Assembly: GCA_025200525.1 (NCBI GenBank)
Contig: CM045758.1
Span: forward strand, 60,049,649-60,113,648
Direction: 5' to 3'
From: Camellia lanceoleosa
Taxonomy: Eukaryota; Streptophyta; Magnoliopsida; Ericales; Theaceae
DNA: 64,000 nt
This document shows positions 24,182-33,740 of this stretch, one piece after another (positions within the stretch are counted from its first letter, which is position 1; every line of letters begins with the position of its first letter). The notes below the pieces were generated by a model. The model saw nothing but the letters and a program-made list of their open reading frames with translations, had not been told where the DNA came from and did not search any database. The position numbers were made by a program, and so were the translations under genes.

Positions 24182-25801
24182 ATGGCCAACGACAGACAGA
24201 AAGAGAAAGTTAGGGACGACACTCCTACCAGGAGTGGGAAACCTGTTGACCTTGACGTCGAAGAAGACAACTGCAACAAAGAGACTCACGATAAGAATCA
24301 TGGAGGAAAGGACATCGGCTAGGAGGGTGGCGTACCAAAGAAAACGGACCGAAGCGAGTATTATAACGAGGACAACCTCCAGGTGTGGAAGGAAGGATGC
24401 CTGTGGAGGGACGACGAGATAAAGGGAATGGCAAATAAATTGGCCAACCTACAAACGATCATCAACTTCATGATGCAGAACAATATCATGCAGCCACCAT
24501 TCCTGTTGCAAGATACACCGATTCCAGCTGCCAAAAAAGATACCCGACAAGATGGGCAGAAAACAATCCCTACAGTCCCCCAGCACACCATCAACAAAAA
24601 ATACTCTCACCGGCTTTCAAGGGAGGTTGGGCGAGGAGAGTCAACAAGGGAAGAATCTAGAAGAACACATCGCACCAAGGAAGCAAACCCTAAAGAACAT
24701 CGGCATGTTCAAGGGCAGGAGTTGTGCTTCAACGCAACTAATGGGAAAAGGTCGAAGAGGGCTCACAATGAAGCTGAAAGTAGTGCACTGAAAAGGCTGA
24801 AGTCAAGAGATAGCCGAGCTCTTGGACAGACCATGGAAGATCTTAGGGATTACCTACAGAGGAGGCAACAAGATGCCAAGGTAACCTCCCCGGTCAAATC
24901 GAGAATGCCTATTTCGGTAGAACTGGACAAATTTGAAGCCCCGAAGAGGTTTAGCATGCTGAGGTTCCAGATCTACGATGGTAAGTCGGACTCCAACTTT
25001 CACGTCGGTTTGTACCTGAACTCGATGGCGTTATACACCGGGAACGAGCCGTTGCTTTGCAAGGTGTTCCCCTCATCCTTCGAAGAAATTGCATTGGACT
25101 GGTTTCACAAGTTGCTGAAAGGAACTGTGAAAACTTGGGAAGGCCTGGCCGAGATGTTTGTGGCCAGGTTCATGACGAACAAGCTGTAGCCATTAAGGGT
25201 GGATGCCCTGATGGCCCTGAGAATTAGCGAGGACGAAAGCCTTAGGGCCTATGCCAAAAGGTATTATGACGTATTTAACCGAATACCAGAATGCAACCAA
25301 GAAGTGGCGGTTGTGTCATTTAAAAACGGACTGAAGGATGACTGCCTGCTTCGGAAATCACTAGCAAAGACATTGCCAAAAAGCATGGAGGAGCCTATGG
25401 CCAAGATAGAAAAGTATGTCAGGGCCGAGGTGGATACGTCGAGGACAAAGGCACCGAAACCAGAAAAGAAAAACGGCTCGCCAAAGCGAGGCCGAGGTGA
25501 TGGTGGCTACAACAAACCAAAAATAGGATTAAGGGCTGCTGAAGAAGTCACAACCGTATTCCAAATTCCGATTTACAAAGTCTTGGAGAAAATCTGCAAT
25601 CAGCCCTACTACAGAACACCAGCAAGGGTACCAGGCGAGTTTATGAGAAGAAGCCTTGACAAGCACTGTGCTTACCATAATGAAGCTGGACATCTGACTC
25701 AGGGGTGCAGAGCCCTGAAGACACATCTGGAAGACCTGGTAAGACAAGGCCATTTAAGGAACATGGTAGATGAAGCCAGGACAAAGGAAGAGCAGGCATG
25801 A
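24182..25801 (+). pseudogene. gypsy gag of the central element (three in-frame stops)
   Basis: Gag starts at ATG 24182 (MANDRQKEKV), 16 bp after the primer binding site. One frame runs to 25801 with stops at 24320 and 25187; the frame continues unchanged past 25801 into the protease region, where TGA 25799 and TAG 25808 are likely Trp and Gln changes, so gag-pro was one frame. The capsid core is marked by FQIYDGKSDSNFHVGLYLNS and ALDWFHKLLKGTVKTWEGL (about residues 260-320). The nucleocapsid-like motif HCAYHNEAGHLTQGCRALK near the end shows the lineage C-x2-H/H-x4-C pattern. Role: forms the virus-like particle. Broken but well preserved. Confidence 0.92.
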
Positions 25802-26400
25802 CTGCCCTAGGCACCAACAGCACCACCCCCACCAGCACCACAACCACAGGCAGGCGGACCTCAAGTGATCAATGTGATCCACTCAAAAGTAAATGAGAAT
25901 GAGATAAGGGGGGAAACCCAAAAGGTAAAACACCTACAACATGTATATCAGGTCGGGAAAAAGAGACCTAGGGCAGGCGAGAGCCAAGGACCAGTGGTGT
26001 CCTATACTGAGGAAGACCTGGAGATGGTGCAGCATCCACACAACGATGTCTTGGTGATATCCCTCCAGATTGGAGAGTGCCAAGTGAATCGCATTTTAGT
26101 TGACCACGGCAGCTTTTGTGACATCATGTATGTCAGGTGTTACAAGGAGCTTGGCCTTCACCAAGATGACTTGGAGCAATCCCTAATGGAACGCCGACGT
26201 GGCCACTAGGAGCAGCAAGTCTGGAGGTGCAGGCTGGAACCAAGAGGATAAAAACAGAGTTTACCATAATCGACACCCCTTCCCCTTACAATGCTATCCT
26301 GGGAAGGCCATGGCTACATGCAATGGAGGCTGTTCCCTTAACATTGCATCAACTATTGCAGTTCCCAACAGAGCATGGAATAGAAGAGGTTAGAGGGGAT
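25802..26400 (+). pseudogene. gypsy protease domain of the central element
   Basis: A Pro-rich linker (25810-25860), then protease. The active site reads ILVDHGSFCDIMY at about 26094-26132, where the family normally has Asp-Thr-Gly; here Thr is His, so the site is damaged. A frameshift at about 26205-26230 moves the rest (TIIDTPSPYNAILGRPWLHA, the conserved C-terminal half) to the next frame. The domain would cleave the polyprotein. Confidence 0.88.
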
Positions 26401-28085
26401 CAGCTACAGGCAAAAAAATGCTCCATGACAGTAATGAAATCCACCTGCAGCATACGAGAACCAGAAACAGCAGAGATCGAGGACAAGGACGTGGAAGTCC
26501 TGGAGGACGTCGGCAAAGAGCCAGTCGAGAAAAGTGAAGAAGCATTGAAGAAAATCCTTGTCCAGCAAGGAGATGAAGAACACTTTTTCCTTCTCGGCTC
26601 GGGCTTAGCCGAGGAAGAAGAAAGAGAACTAGAGACATTCCTGAGAGTGAATTTGGAGGTATTTGCATGGACGCCTTACGAGATGCCTGGCATTGACCCC
26701 GAGGTCACCTACTACAGGCTGAATGTAGACAGGTCGGCCAAACCTATCATCCAACAAGCGAGGAGGCCGATATTAATGCATGTTAAGGTAGTGGAAGAGG
26801 AAGTAGATAGACTTCTGGAAGCCAGAGCCATTAAAGAGGTAAATTACCCGACATGGCTATCTAACACAGTAGTGGTAAAAAAAAAGAATGGTAAGTGGAG
26901 AGTCTGCGTGGACTTTACCAGATGCCACTTCAGGGCATGGAAGGATGAGCTTCCTAGATGCCTACAGGGGGTACCATCAGATAGCCATGTACCCCCCAGA
27001 TGAAGAAAAGACTACATTCATCACCCCAAAAGAGCTATACTGCTACAGGGTAATGCCTTTTGGATTGAAAAATGCAGGAGCAACTTATCATAGATTAGTA
27101 ACTAAGATGTTTAGGCATCTAATTGGCAGAATAGTAGAGGTATACATAGATGACATAGTCGTGAAGACCAAGGAGCCTAAAGATCATCTGGAAGACTTAA
27201 AAATAGTCTTTGACATCCTAAAAACATATCGGCTCCAACTCAATGCATTGAAGTGTGCATTTGGAGTTAGGTCAGGTAAGTTCTTAGGATATCTGGTAAC
27301 CAGAAGGGGCAATGAGGCAAGCCCAAATCAGATCAAAGCTATCTTAGAACTGAAGAGCCCAACATCAGCAAAACAAGTGCAGATGTTGACTGGAAGGACT
27401 GCAGCCCTGAACAGATTCATAAGCAGAGGCTATGATAAATGCAAGCCTTTCTTCAGCCTGGTAAAGAAAGCCACAAACTTCTTATGGACCAAAGAATGCG
27501 AAGCCGCCTTGGCCGACTTAAAGACTACAGCTCCAGTTCTCTCAAATCCAGTACCTGGAGAGGAGCTGTTCTTATACTTGGCAGTTTCAGAGCATGCAGT
27601 AAGTGCAGTAGTAGTCAGAGAACAAAAATGAGAGCAAAAGACAGTTTACTACGTAAGTAAAACCCTGGCAGATGTAGAGACCAGGTACCTACCCTTGGAG
27701 AAGTTAACACTAGCTTTAGTAATGGCTTCCAAGAAGCTGAATCATTACTTTCAAGCCCACAAAATTGTGGTGTTAACTGAACACCCTTTAAGGTCCCTGT
27801 CACAACAAGGAGATCTGATAGTAAGAATAGCCAGATGGGCAGTAGCCTTGGGCCAATATGACCTGGAATTTAGACCCAGGACGGCAATCAAAGGCCAAGT
27901 CTTAGCCGACTTTGTGGCCGAATTCACACCAGACGACGTTGTACATCGGGCTCCTTTGAGTCGAGGTATACAACGTCAAAATGAGCAAGGAAAATCCCAG
28001 CAGGGGACAGCAAAACAAAAGACGGAAGAAAAGCTCAGGCCCTGCAGTATTTACATCGGCGACTCATTCCGGCTGTTCATTGATG
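26401..28085 (+). pseudogene. gypsy reverse transcriptase and RNase H of the central element
   Basis: Reading 26401-26920: acidic lead-in (EEERELETFLRVNLEVFAWT), RPILMHVKVVEEEVDRLLEA and WLSNTVVVKKKNGKWRVCVDF. At about 26917 about 20 codons (the DLNKACPKD-type block) are missing and the frame changes; then SFLDAYRGYHQ, PFGLKNAGATYHRL and the catalytic box YIDDIV at about 27147. RNase H follows from 27480 (ALADLKTTAPVLS, YYVSKTLADVETRYLPLEKL, VLTEHPLRSL, GQVLADFVAEF) with one stop at 27629. Both enzymes copy the element RNA and remove it. Function is lost through the deletion. Confidence 0.92.
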
Positions 28086-28480
28086 GGAGTTCAAACTGAC
28101 AAGGAGCGGGGGTAGGAGTAGTGTTAGTATCTCCAGATGGGCAGATACTGAACAATCCATTTGTTTAGGGTTTAAGGCCTCAAACAATGAGGCTGAGTAT
28201 GAAGCACTAATCGTAGGGTTAAAGCTAGCAGCAGCCATGGAAGCCGATGAGGTAATAGTCTTCTATGACTCCCAACTTATAGTCAACCAAACAACAGGCG
28301 AATATGCAGCCTGAGATGAAAGGATGTCGGCCTACGCAAAGGAAGTGGGCAGATTGGTAGCCTTATTTCAAAATTGCCGACCACAGCAGGTAAGCCGATA
28401 TAACAACAGCCATGCCGATACTCTGGCCAACCTAGCTAGTGCAATGAAGCCCGGAGATGCAAGAACGATAATGGTTGACT
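28050..28480 (+). pseudogene. Second (archaeal-type) RNase H domain of the central element
   Basis: After a linker comes a second RNase H. Seen: RLFIDGSSN (first catalytic Asp), a TGA at 28098, [16 protein letters not shown], a frameshift near 28165, NNEAEYEAL (catalytic Glu), [10 protein letters not shown] (catalytic Asp), another TGA near 28312 (CGA-type Arg to stop) and NNSHADTLANLAS (last Asp). This extra RNase H next to the ordinary one is a marker of the Tat clade. Four acidic residues remain but two stops and a frameshift break it. Confidence 0.88.
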
Positions 28481-29522
28481 ACTTGATAGGTCCAAGCATA
28501 GAACCACTGAACACAGAACGCAAAGCAATGTGTGTGGAGATGGGACCAAGTTGGATGGATGCAATAATAGTATTCCTCAAAGATGGGAAGCTGCCAGATG
28601 ACCGAAAAGAAGCGCACAAGATCAGACTTAAGTCGGCAAGATTCAGTTTAACCGCAGAAGGACATCTCTACAGAAGATCTTTTACTGGACCCCTTCTGAA
28701 GTGTGTGTATCCTGCACAGGTTGAAGACTTTCTGTACAAGATACATAAAGGAGTAAGCGGAAGCCACGCAGGGGGTAGGTCACTTGCTCATAGGGCCATT
28801 ACTCAGGGGTACTGGTGGCCCTACATGCAGAAGGATGCCGAAGCCTATGTCAAGAAGTGTGAGAAATGCCAGAGGTTTGCATCGTTAATACATCAACCAG
28901 CAACAGACTTGAACCCGGTGTCCAGTCCTTGGCCATTTGCCCAATGGGGCATGGATCTTATTGGAAAACTACCTCAAGCAACTGGACAAAGGAAGTACCT
29001 GCTGGTAGCAACAGATTACTTTACCAAGTGGGTAGAAGCTGAACACCTTGCCAAGATTCGGGACGTTGATGTGAAGAACTTCATATGGAAGAACATCATC
29101 ACCAGGTTTGGAATCCCAAGAGCCATAATAGCTGACAATGGCACACAGTTTGACAGTAAGCTAATCAAGAGCTTCTATGCAAAGTTCAAAATCAAGAATT
29201 ATTTTTTCACCCCAAGTTTTCCTCAAAGCAGTGGACAAGCAAAAGCATCCAAAAAAGTTATCTTGGATGGGATTAAGAAGAGGCTGTAAGCAGCAAAGGG
29301 AAAGTGGGTGGATGAATTGCCCAGTGTACTTTGGCCATATCGGACTATGCTGAGAAGATCAATTGGGGAATCCCCATTTGCCATGGTTTATGGCATAGAA
29401 GCAGTCATTCCTCTAGAGGTCGGCATCCTAGGGATTAGAACCCAGGGAGTGGAGAATGGAACTAATGATGTATTTATAGCCCGAGATCTGGATCTGCTAG
29501 AAGAGAGAAGGAAGAAAGCAGC
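28481..29522 (+). pseudogene. gypsy integrase, N-terminal and catalytic parts
   Basis: Zinc finger of the H-H-C-C type (HKGVSGSHAGG and KKCEKCQRF, about 28746-28870), then the catalytic core: first Asp in WGMDLIGKLP (about 28950), second Asp in IADNGTQFDS (about 29133). The third catalytic residue should be the Glu of a GQAEA-type motif; here it reads SSGQAKASKK (about 29229-29258), Glu to Lys, a one-base change. A TAA follows at 29287; the frame then continues (GKWVDELPSVLWPYRTM, SPFAMVYGIEAVIPLE). The domain is interrupted at 29527 by the solo LTR and resumes at 32275. Confidence 0.92.
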
Positions 29523-30170
29523 AATTCTGTCACGACCCAAACCCGCCCCTATGGGTTAAGGCCATAACCGGCCAGTAATCACAAGATTACCTACGGCCTC
29601 AAACCAAATAAAACAAAACTCATCAGAGTAAAGGGGCCAAACGGAAGCAAATTTAAAACTTTGTCCATAGAGCCGTGCTTATACGCACATCATAACATTC
29701 CACATTTACATATGTTAATAACTCACAACAGAAAGTATAGTAGCATAAGGTTTTGTACAGACAGGATCATTCAAATCTAAGTCAGCCAAACAAAACTATA
29801 CACAGACGTACACCAAAGTCCTCGCCAACATGACGAAATACACAGAATGGCAAAAAAACGAAGATGTGTCTCGTGCGTGAGACACAAGGGCTGACTCTTC
29901 AAAACTTTGGTTGTTCCATACAGACTTCACTGAGGCTGGGTCTGGACCTCTCTTGGCTCACCTACAAACACATGAATGAGCGTGAGCGAAAGCCCAGTGA
30001 ATAATATCAAATAAGGAATACACATTGGAACAATATACCTCAAATGGCCTTAGGCCCAGTTTATATTTCTAACTAATACACACATACATAGACATATGTA
30101 AGTTAAGTAACTGCGGTTCCAAACACATCATACGGCCTCGGGCCCAATTCATTCGTATCATTCAGGTCAA

Positions 30171-30676
30171 ACTAGCTTTTGGCCCATTCATACTTTCATG
30201 TCAAACTATTATTCGTGTCAAACTATCATTCGTGTCAAACTGTTATTCATGCCAAACTATTATTTGTGTCAAACTGTTATTCGTGTCAAACTAGCCTTTG
30301 GCCCATTCATTTATTCATGTCGAAACGGCCTCTGGCCCATTCATTCATTTCAAAATGGCCTCTGGCCCATCCATTCATTCTTGTTAGAACGGCCTCTGGC
30401 CCATTCATTCATTCTTGTTAGAACGGCCTCTGGCCCATCCATTCATTCTTGTCAGAACGGCCTTTGGCCCATCCATTCACGTCAAAACGGCCTCTGGCCC
30501 ATTCATTCATGTCAAAACGGCCTCTGGCCCATCCATTCATTCTTGTTAGAACGGCCTCTGGCCCATCCATTTATTCTTGTCAGAACGGCCTCTGGCCCAT
30601 CCATTCATTCTTGTCAAAACAGCCTCTGGCCCATACATTCATTCTTGTCAAAACGGCCTCTGGCCCATTCATTTGG
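30171..30676. repeat. Tandem array of about 34 bp units, 13 copies, with an AT-richer 17 bp subarray
   Basis: Units of GGCCTCTGGCCCATCCATTC plus ATTCTTGTCAGAAC (34 bp; some 30 bp) repeat from about 30297 to 30676. The left part, 30190-30290, is a run of about seven 17 bp units (TGTCAAACTATTATTCG). A first TTTGGCCCATTCA at 30178 joins the two. The frames spanning it are by-products of the repeat length. Confidence 0.9.
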
Positions 30677-31014
30677 TATAGCAAACATTGTCCACCAATC
30701 GAATCAACAAATCTTATAAAACTTACATGGACGTAAGCAATTGGACAATAACATATTTCAGATATCTTTGTTAAGATATTACTCACAGTGATCGGTTGGT
30801 TAGTTTGCCCTGGAGCTTGACCCTACACATCACATAACACATATGGGTCACAAATAATTCAATCCGTTCTTTAATTCACATATTCCTCTTTAGGCTTCAT
30901 TCTTATCTCTTTAACTCAATTACAATGCTCAATGTATGCCTAAGAGTACTTAGAAGTGAAAGAGAATCGAAAACGAAACACAGAATGCCTTTTCAAAATT
31001 TCAGAAAACAGGTT

Positions 31015-31285
31015 CCCCGCTTGAGTGTGGACTTACCCGCTCGAGCGGACCCATGAGGTCTGCAAAAGTACTGGATGCATCAAAATTATGCTTGAGCGTG
31101 AAGTTTGGCGCTTGAGCTGAAGGTCTATCTACATAGCTCCCCGCTCGAGCGTGAACTTCCCCGCTCGAGCGGACATCCAAGTCTGCGAAAATACTGGGAG
31201 CACGAATTTCATGCTCGAGCGGCAGTTTCCCCGCTCGAGCGGACATCAAATTTTCTGAGTTTCCCAGAACATGTTCTTGAGCTGA
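31015..31285. repeat. Cluster of CTCGAGCG palindromes in the nested LTR
   Basis: Nine GCTCGAGCG or GCTTGAGCG-type words in about 270 bp, several as full 12 bp palindromes (CCGCTCGAGCGG), with a higher-order unit of about 123 bp seen twice (31016 and 31139). No coding. Each word carries several CpG sites. Confidence 0.75.
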
Positions 31286-32274
31286 AATTTGACATTCAAA
31301 GGTTCCAAAACACATGATTTCAATTCAAAAACATGCAAACACATTACATTACATGAGAGTATAAAAGTATGACACCAAATTGTTCAAAGTCATCATTTAA
31401 TTCCCAAATATATCAATATTTCTTTCGTATGATCAAAATCCAAACATTCAAACTTCATACCAATTCCATAACTTCTTCAATCATGCATGCATGTCAAATT
31501 TTGACTTCATTTATGTTACAAAGGGTACAAATGATGCTCTAAATCATGAAGCTACCCAAAACTACTCATGCATGTAAGATTTGATGCTCCATTCTTCATA
31601 TTTAACATGTTACATGCTAGAACACCCAAAATTGTAACAATTATGCACATGCATGTTCATTTTAACTTCAAATTCAGCTCAATCTTAGCCATGAGCTACC
31701 ATACCACTTGATTTCACAAAATTACATACTCAATTCATAAATCAAGAATTGATTACTCACTCAGGAGCTTCAAACACTCAATGTTCTTTGAGTTTTAACT
31801 TCCAATTTTACAATCTTGAATCAAAATGCATAACTCCTCCTCTCTCTCTCTCTAGAATTGGCCCTCTCTCTCCCTCTCTAGAGAAATCTCAGCCCAAATG
31901 GATAAAAGAGAGGAATTGAGTGCATTGTGCCCTTTTGTAAGTCCCACTAGTCAAAATCATTAATATTAAATAATTGGGCACTTAATTAATCGTTCTGAAT
32001 CTAATTATTTTGATCCAAATTAATTTCCAATTAAATTTCACTATAGGCTCTAAAAAATACGCTAATCATAATGGCACAATCAATTTCGGGTTTTGTGGCC
32101 GATAGAGTCTTCAATTTAATTTCCAAAGCGGATAATCAAACAGATATTCCTATGGTGAACAGATAAAAATTCAAAACCACATATTCTCACATAATGGCAC
32201 ACAAAATTATATCAAACACATAATCACATTTATAATAAGGATCATTTAGCATAATACGGAACAGGGTTATCACA

Positions 32275-32541
32275 AATTCAGCTGGGGGCATATCAACAGC
32301 AGCTTGCCAGGGCTTATAATAAGAAAGAGAACCCACAAGAGTTCCAAGTTGGTGAGCTCGACCTGAGAAAGGTCGTCGGCAACAAGAAGGATCCTAAAGA
32401 GGGCAAGCTTGGCCCGAATTGGGAGGGACCCTATAGAATCATCTCGGTCTTAGGCAATGGGGCATATCGGCTTGTGAACTATGAAGGCAAAGAATTGCCA
32501 AGACCCTGGAATACTTGCAATCTGAAGCTTTTCTATCATTA
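32275..32541 (+). pseudogene. gypsy integrase, C-terminal part after the nested insertion
   Basis: Continuation of integrase after the AATTC repeat: QLARAYNKKENPQEFQVG, then the GPY/F-type module KLGPNWEGPYRIISVLG and the end PRPWNTCNLKLFYH with a stop. It joins in sense to the LEERRKKAAI end at 29522. This C-terminal module helps target site binding. Confidence 0.9.
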
Positions 32542-32648
32542 GATTTTCTTGTTTTCTAAAGTTTTCTTTTTGTCTTGTTATTAGCAGAAGTAATAAAGTT
32601 TTAGCTTGATCTTTAAACTTATGTAATGTGATTGATCGAATACTTGAC

Positions 32649-32935
32649 GATGTTTCTAAGCGAAACATGACGAATAACTTAAACTTATTATATGGCAAAG
32701 TAGAACTTTTACTTGCATATAATAGAATTGAACTATGTTGGCGATGTTTCTAAGCGAAACATGACGAATAACTTAGACTTATTATATGGCAGAGTAGAAC
32801 TTTTACTTGCATATAATAGAGTTGAACTAAGTTGGCGATGTTTCTAAGCGGAACATGACGAATAACTTAGACTTATTAAATAGCAGAGTAGAACTTTTAC
32901 TTGCATATAATAGAGTTGAACTAAGTTGGGATAAC
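32649..32935. repeat. 94 bp tandem repeat, three copies, in the element 3' region
   Basis: Units start GATGTTTCTAAGCGAAACAT at 32649, 32743 and 32837. The third unit decays into unique sequence near 32935. Tandem repeats between pol and the 3' LTR are well known in Tat/Ogre elements. Confidence 0.9.
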
Positions 32936-33148
32936 CTGGACTTATCATATTGGCAGAATCAAACTCAGATTGGAACTAAGTGCATATCAGCCAGATTAAC
33001 AAAGAGGCCGAGGTTGGTTACCTCGGCCAGTCTTTATTTGCATCTGACCTCTACAACGAGGTCAGAGCCACATGGTTAATGAGAACCCAAGTGGAACTTA
33101 AGTTTAGATTAGGGGGCAGAGGGCTGGAAAATGATGCTTGGAAGATTG

Positions 33149-33435
33149 GTTTAACACTTGTTAAAATTTTTTAGAAAAATTTACAAGTCGAAGCTAAACC
33201 GAGGACATGTTTAACACTTGTTGAAATTTGAGAAAAATTTACAAGTTGAAGTTAAACCGTGGTCATGTTTAACACTTGTTGAAATTTGAGAAAAATTTAC
33301 AAGTTGAAGTTAAATCAAGGTCATGTTTAACACTTGTTGAAATTTGAGAAAAATTTACAAGTTGAAGTTAAACCGTGGTCATGTTTAACACTTGTTGAAA
33401 TTTTAAATTTACAAAGTTGAAGTTAAACCGAGGTT
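33149..33435. repeat. 58 bp tandem repeat, five copies, in the element 3' region
   Basis: Units begin TTAACACTTGTTGAAATTTG at 33151, 33211, 33269, 33327 and 33385 (first spacing 60, then 58 bp). A second, independent tandem block in the same 3' region. Confidence 0.9.
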
Positions 33436-33740
33436 GTCTCAAAGGAAGATTGGTTTAAAACACGTAACAAGTTAAGCCAAGGTTGTAACGAAAGAAGTAC
33501 TTGCGTACTTGCCAAGATGAAAACGAGGTATGTCACCCCAAGAAGATTGCACAATTAAGGTATGTGTAGAAGACATACAAATTATTCAAAATATAGAAGC
33601 ATTAAAAGAAGAAACACATACGAGCATTCGAAAGAAAGGAAATTGTATTTACATTCAAGAGAAGGCACATCGGCCAGCTAAAAGCTTAACATAAACAGCA
33701 TACAAGGTACAAGAAATAAAAAAGGAAACATCAAAATAAA

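Larger units (their letters stand above)
29523..32279 (+). mobile_element. Nested solo LTR (29528-32274) with perfect AATTC duplication
   Basis: A 2747 bp segment starting TGTCACGACCC and ending GGTTATCACA, flanked by AATTC on both sides (29523-29527, 32275-32279). The TGTCACGACCC start and the TG/CA ends fit a gypsy (Tekay/Del-like) LTR, but no internal region is present, so lineage is inferred. It contains a 13-unit tandem array and a cluster of CTCGAG palindromes. Its insertion is younger than the host gypsy element. Strand is inferred from TGTCACGACCC being the usual LTR start. Confidence 0.93.

Noticed and set aside
24225..24597. Minus-strand frames opposite gag
   Set aside because: Shadow frames; the plus strand has gag motifs and no minus-strand family fits.
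30297..30676. Regular short repeats that could suggest a CRISPR array
   Set aside because: The units are directly adjacent with no variable spacers, and the DNA is a plant LTR.
30179..30736. Three overlapping long plus-strand frames (173, 95 and 80 residues) with a repeated WPIHS/LAHSF pattern
   Set aside because: They are by-products of the 34 bp tandem array; no start context, no family, and the array itself is in a solo LTR.
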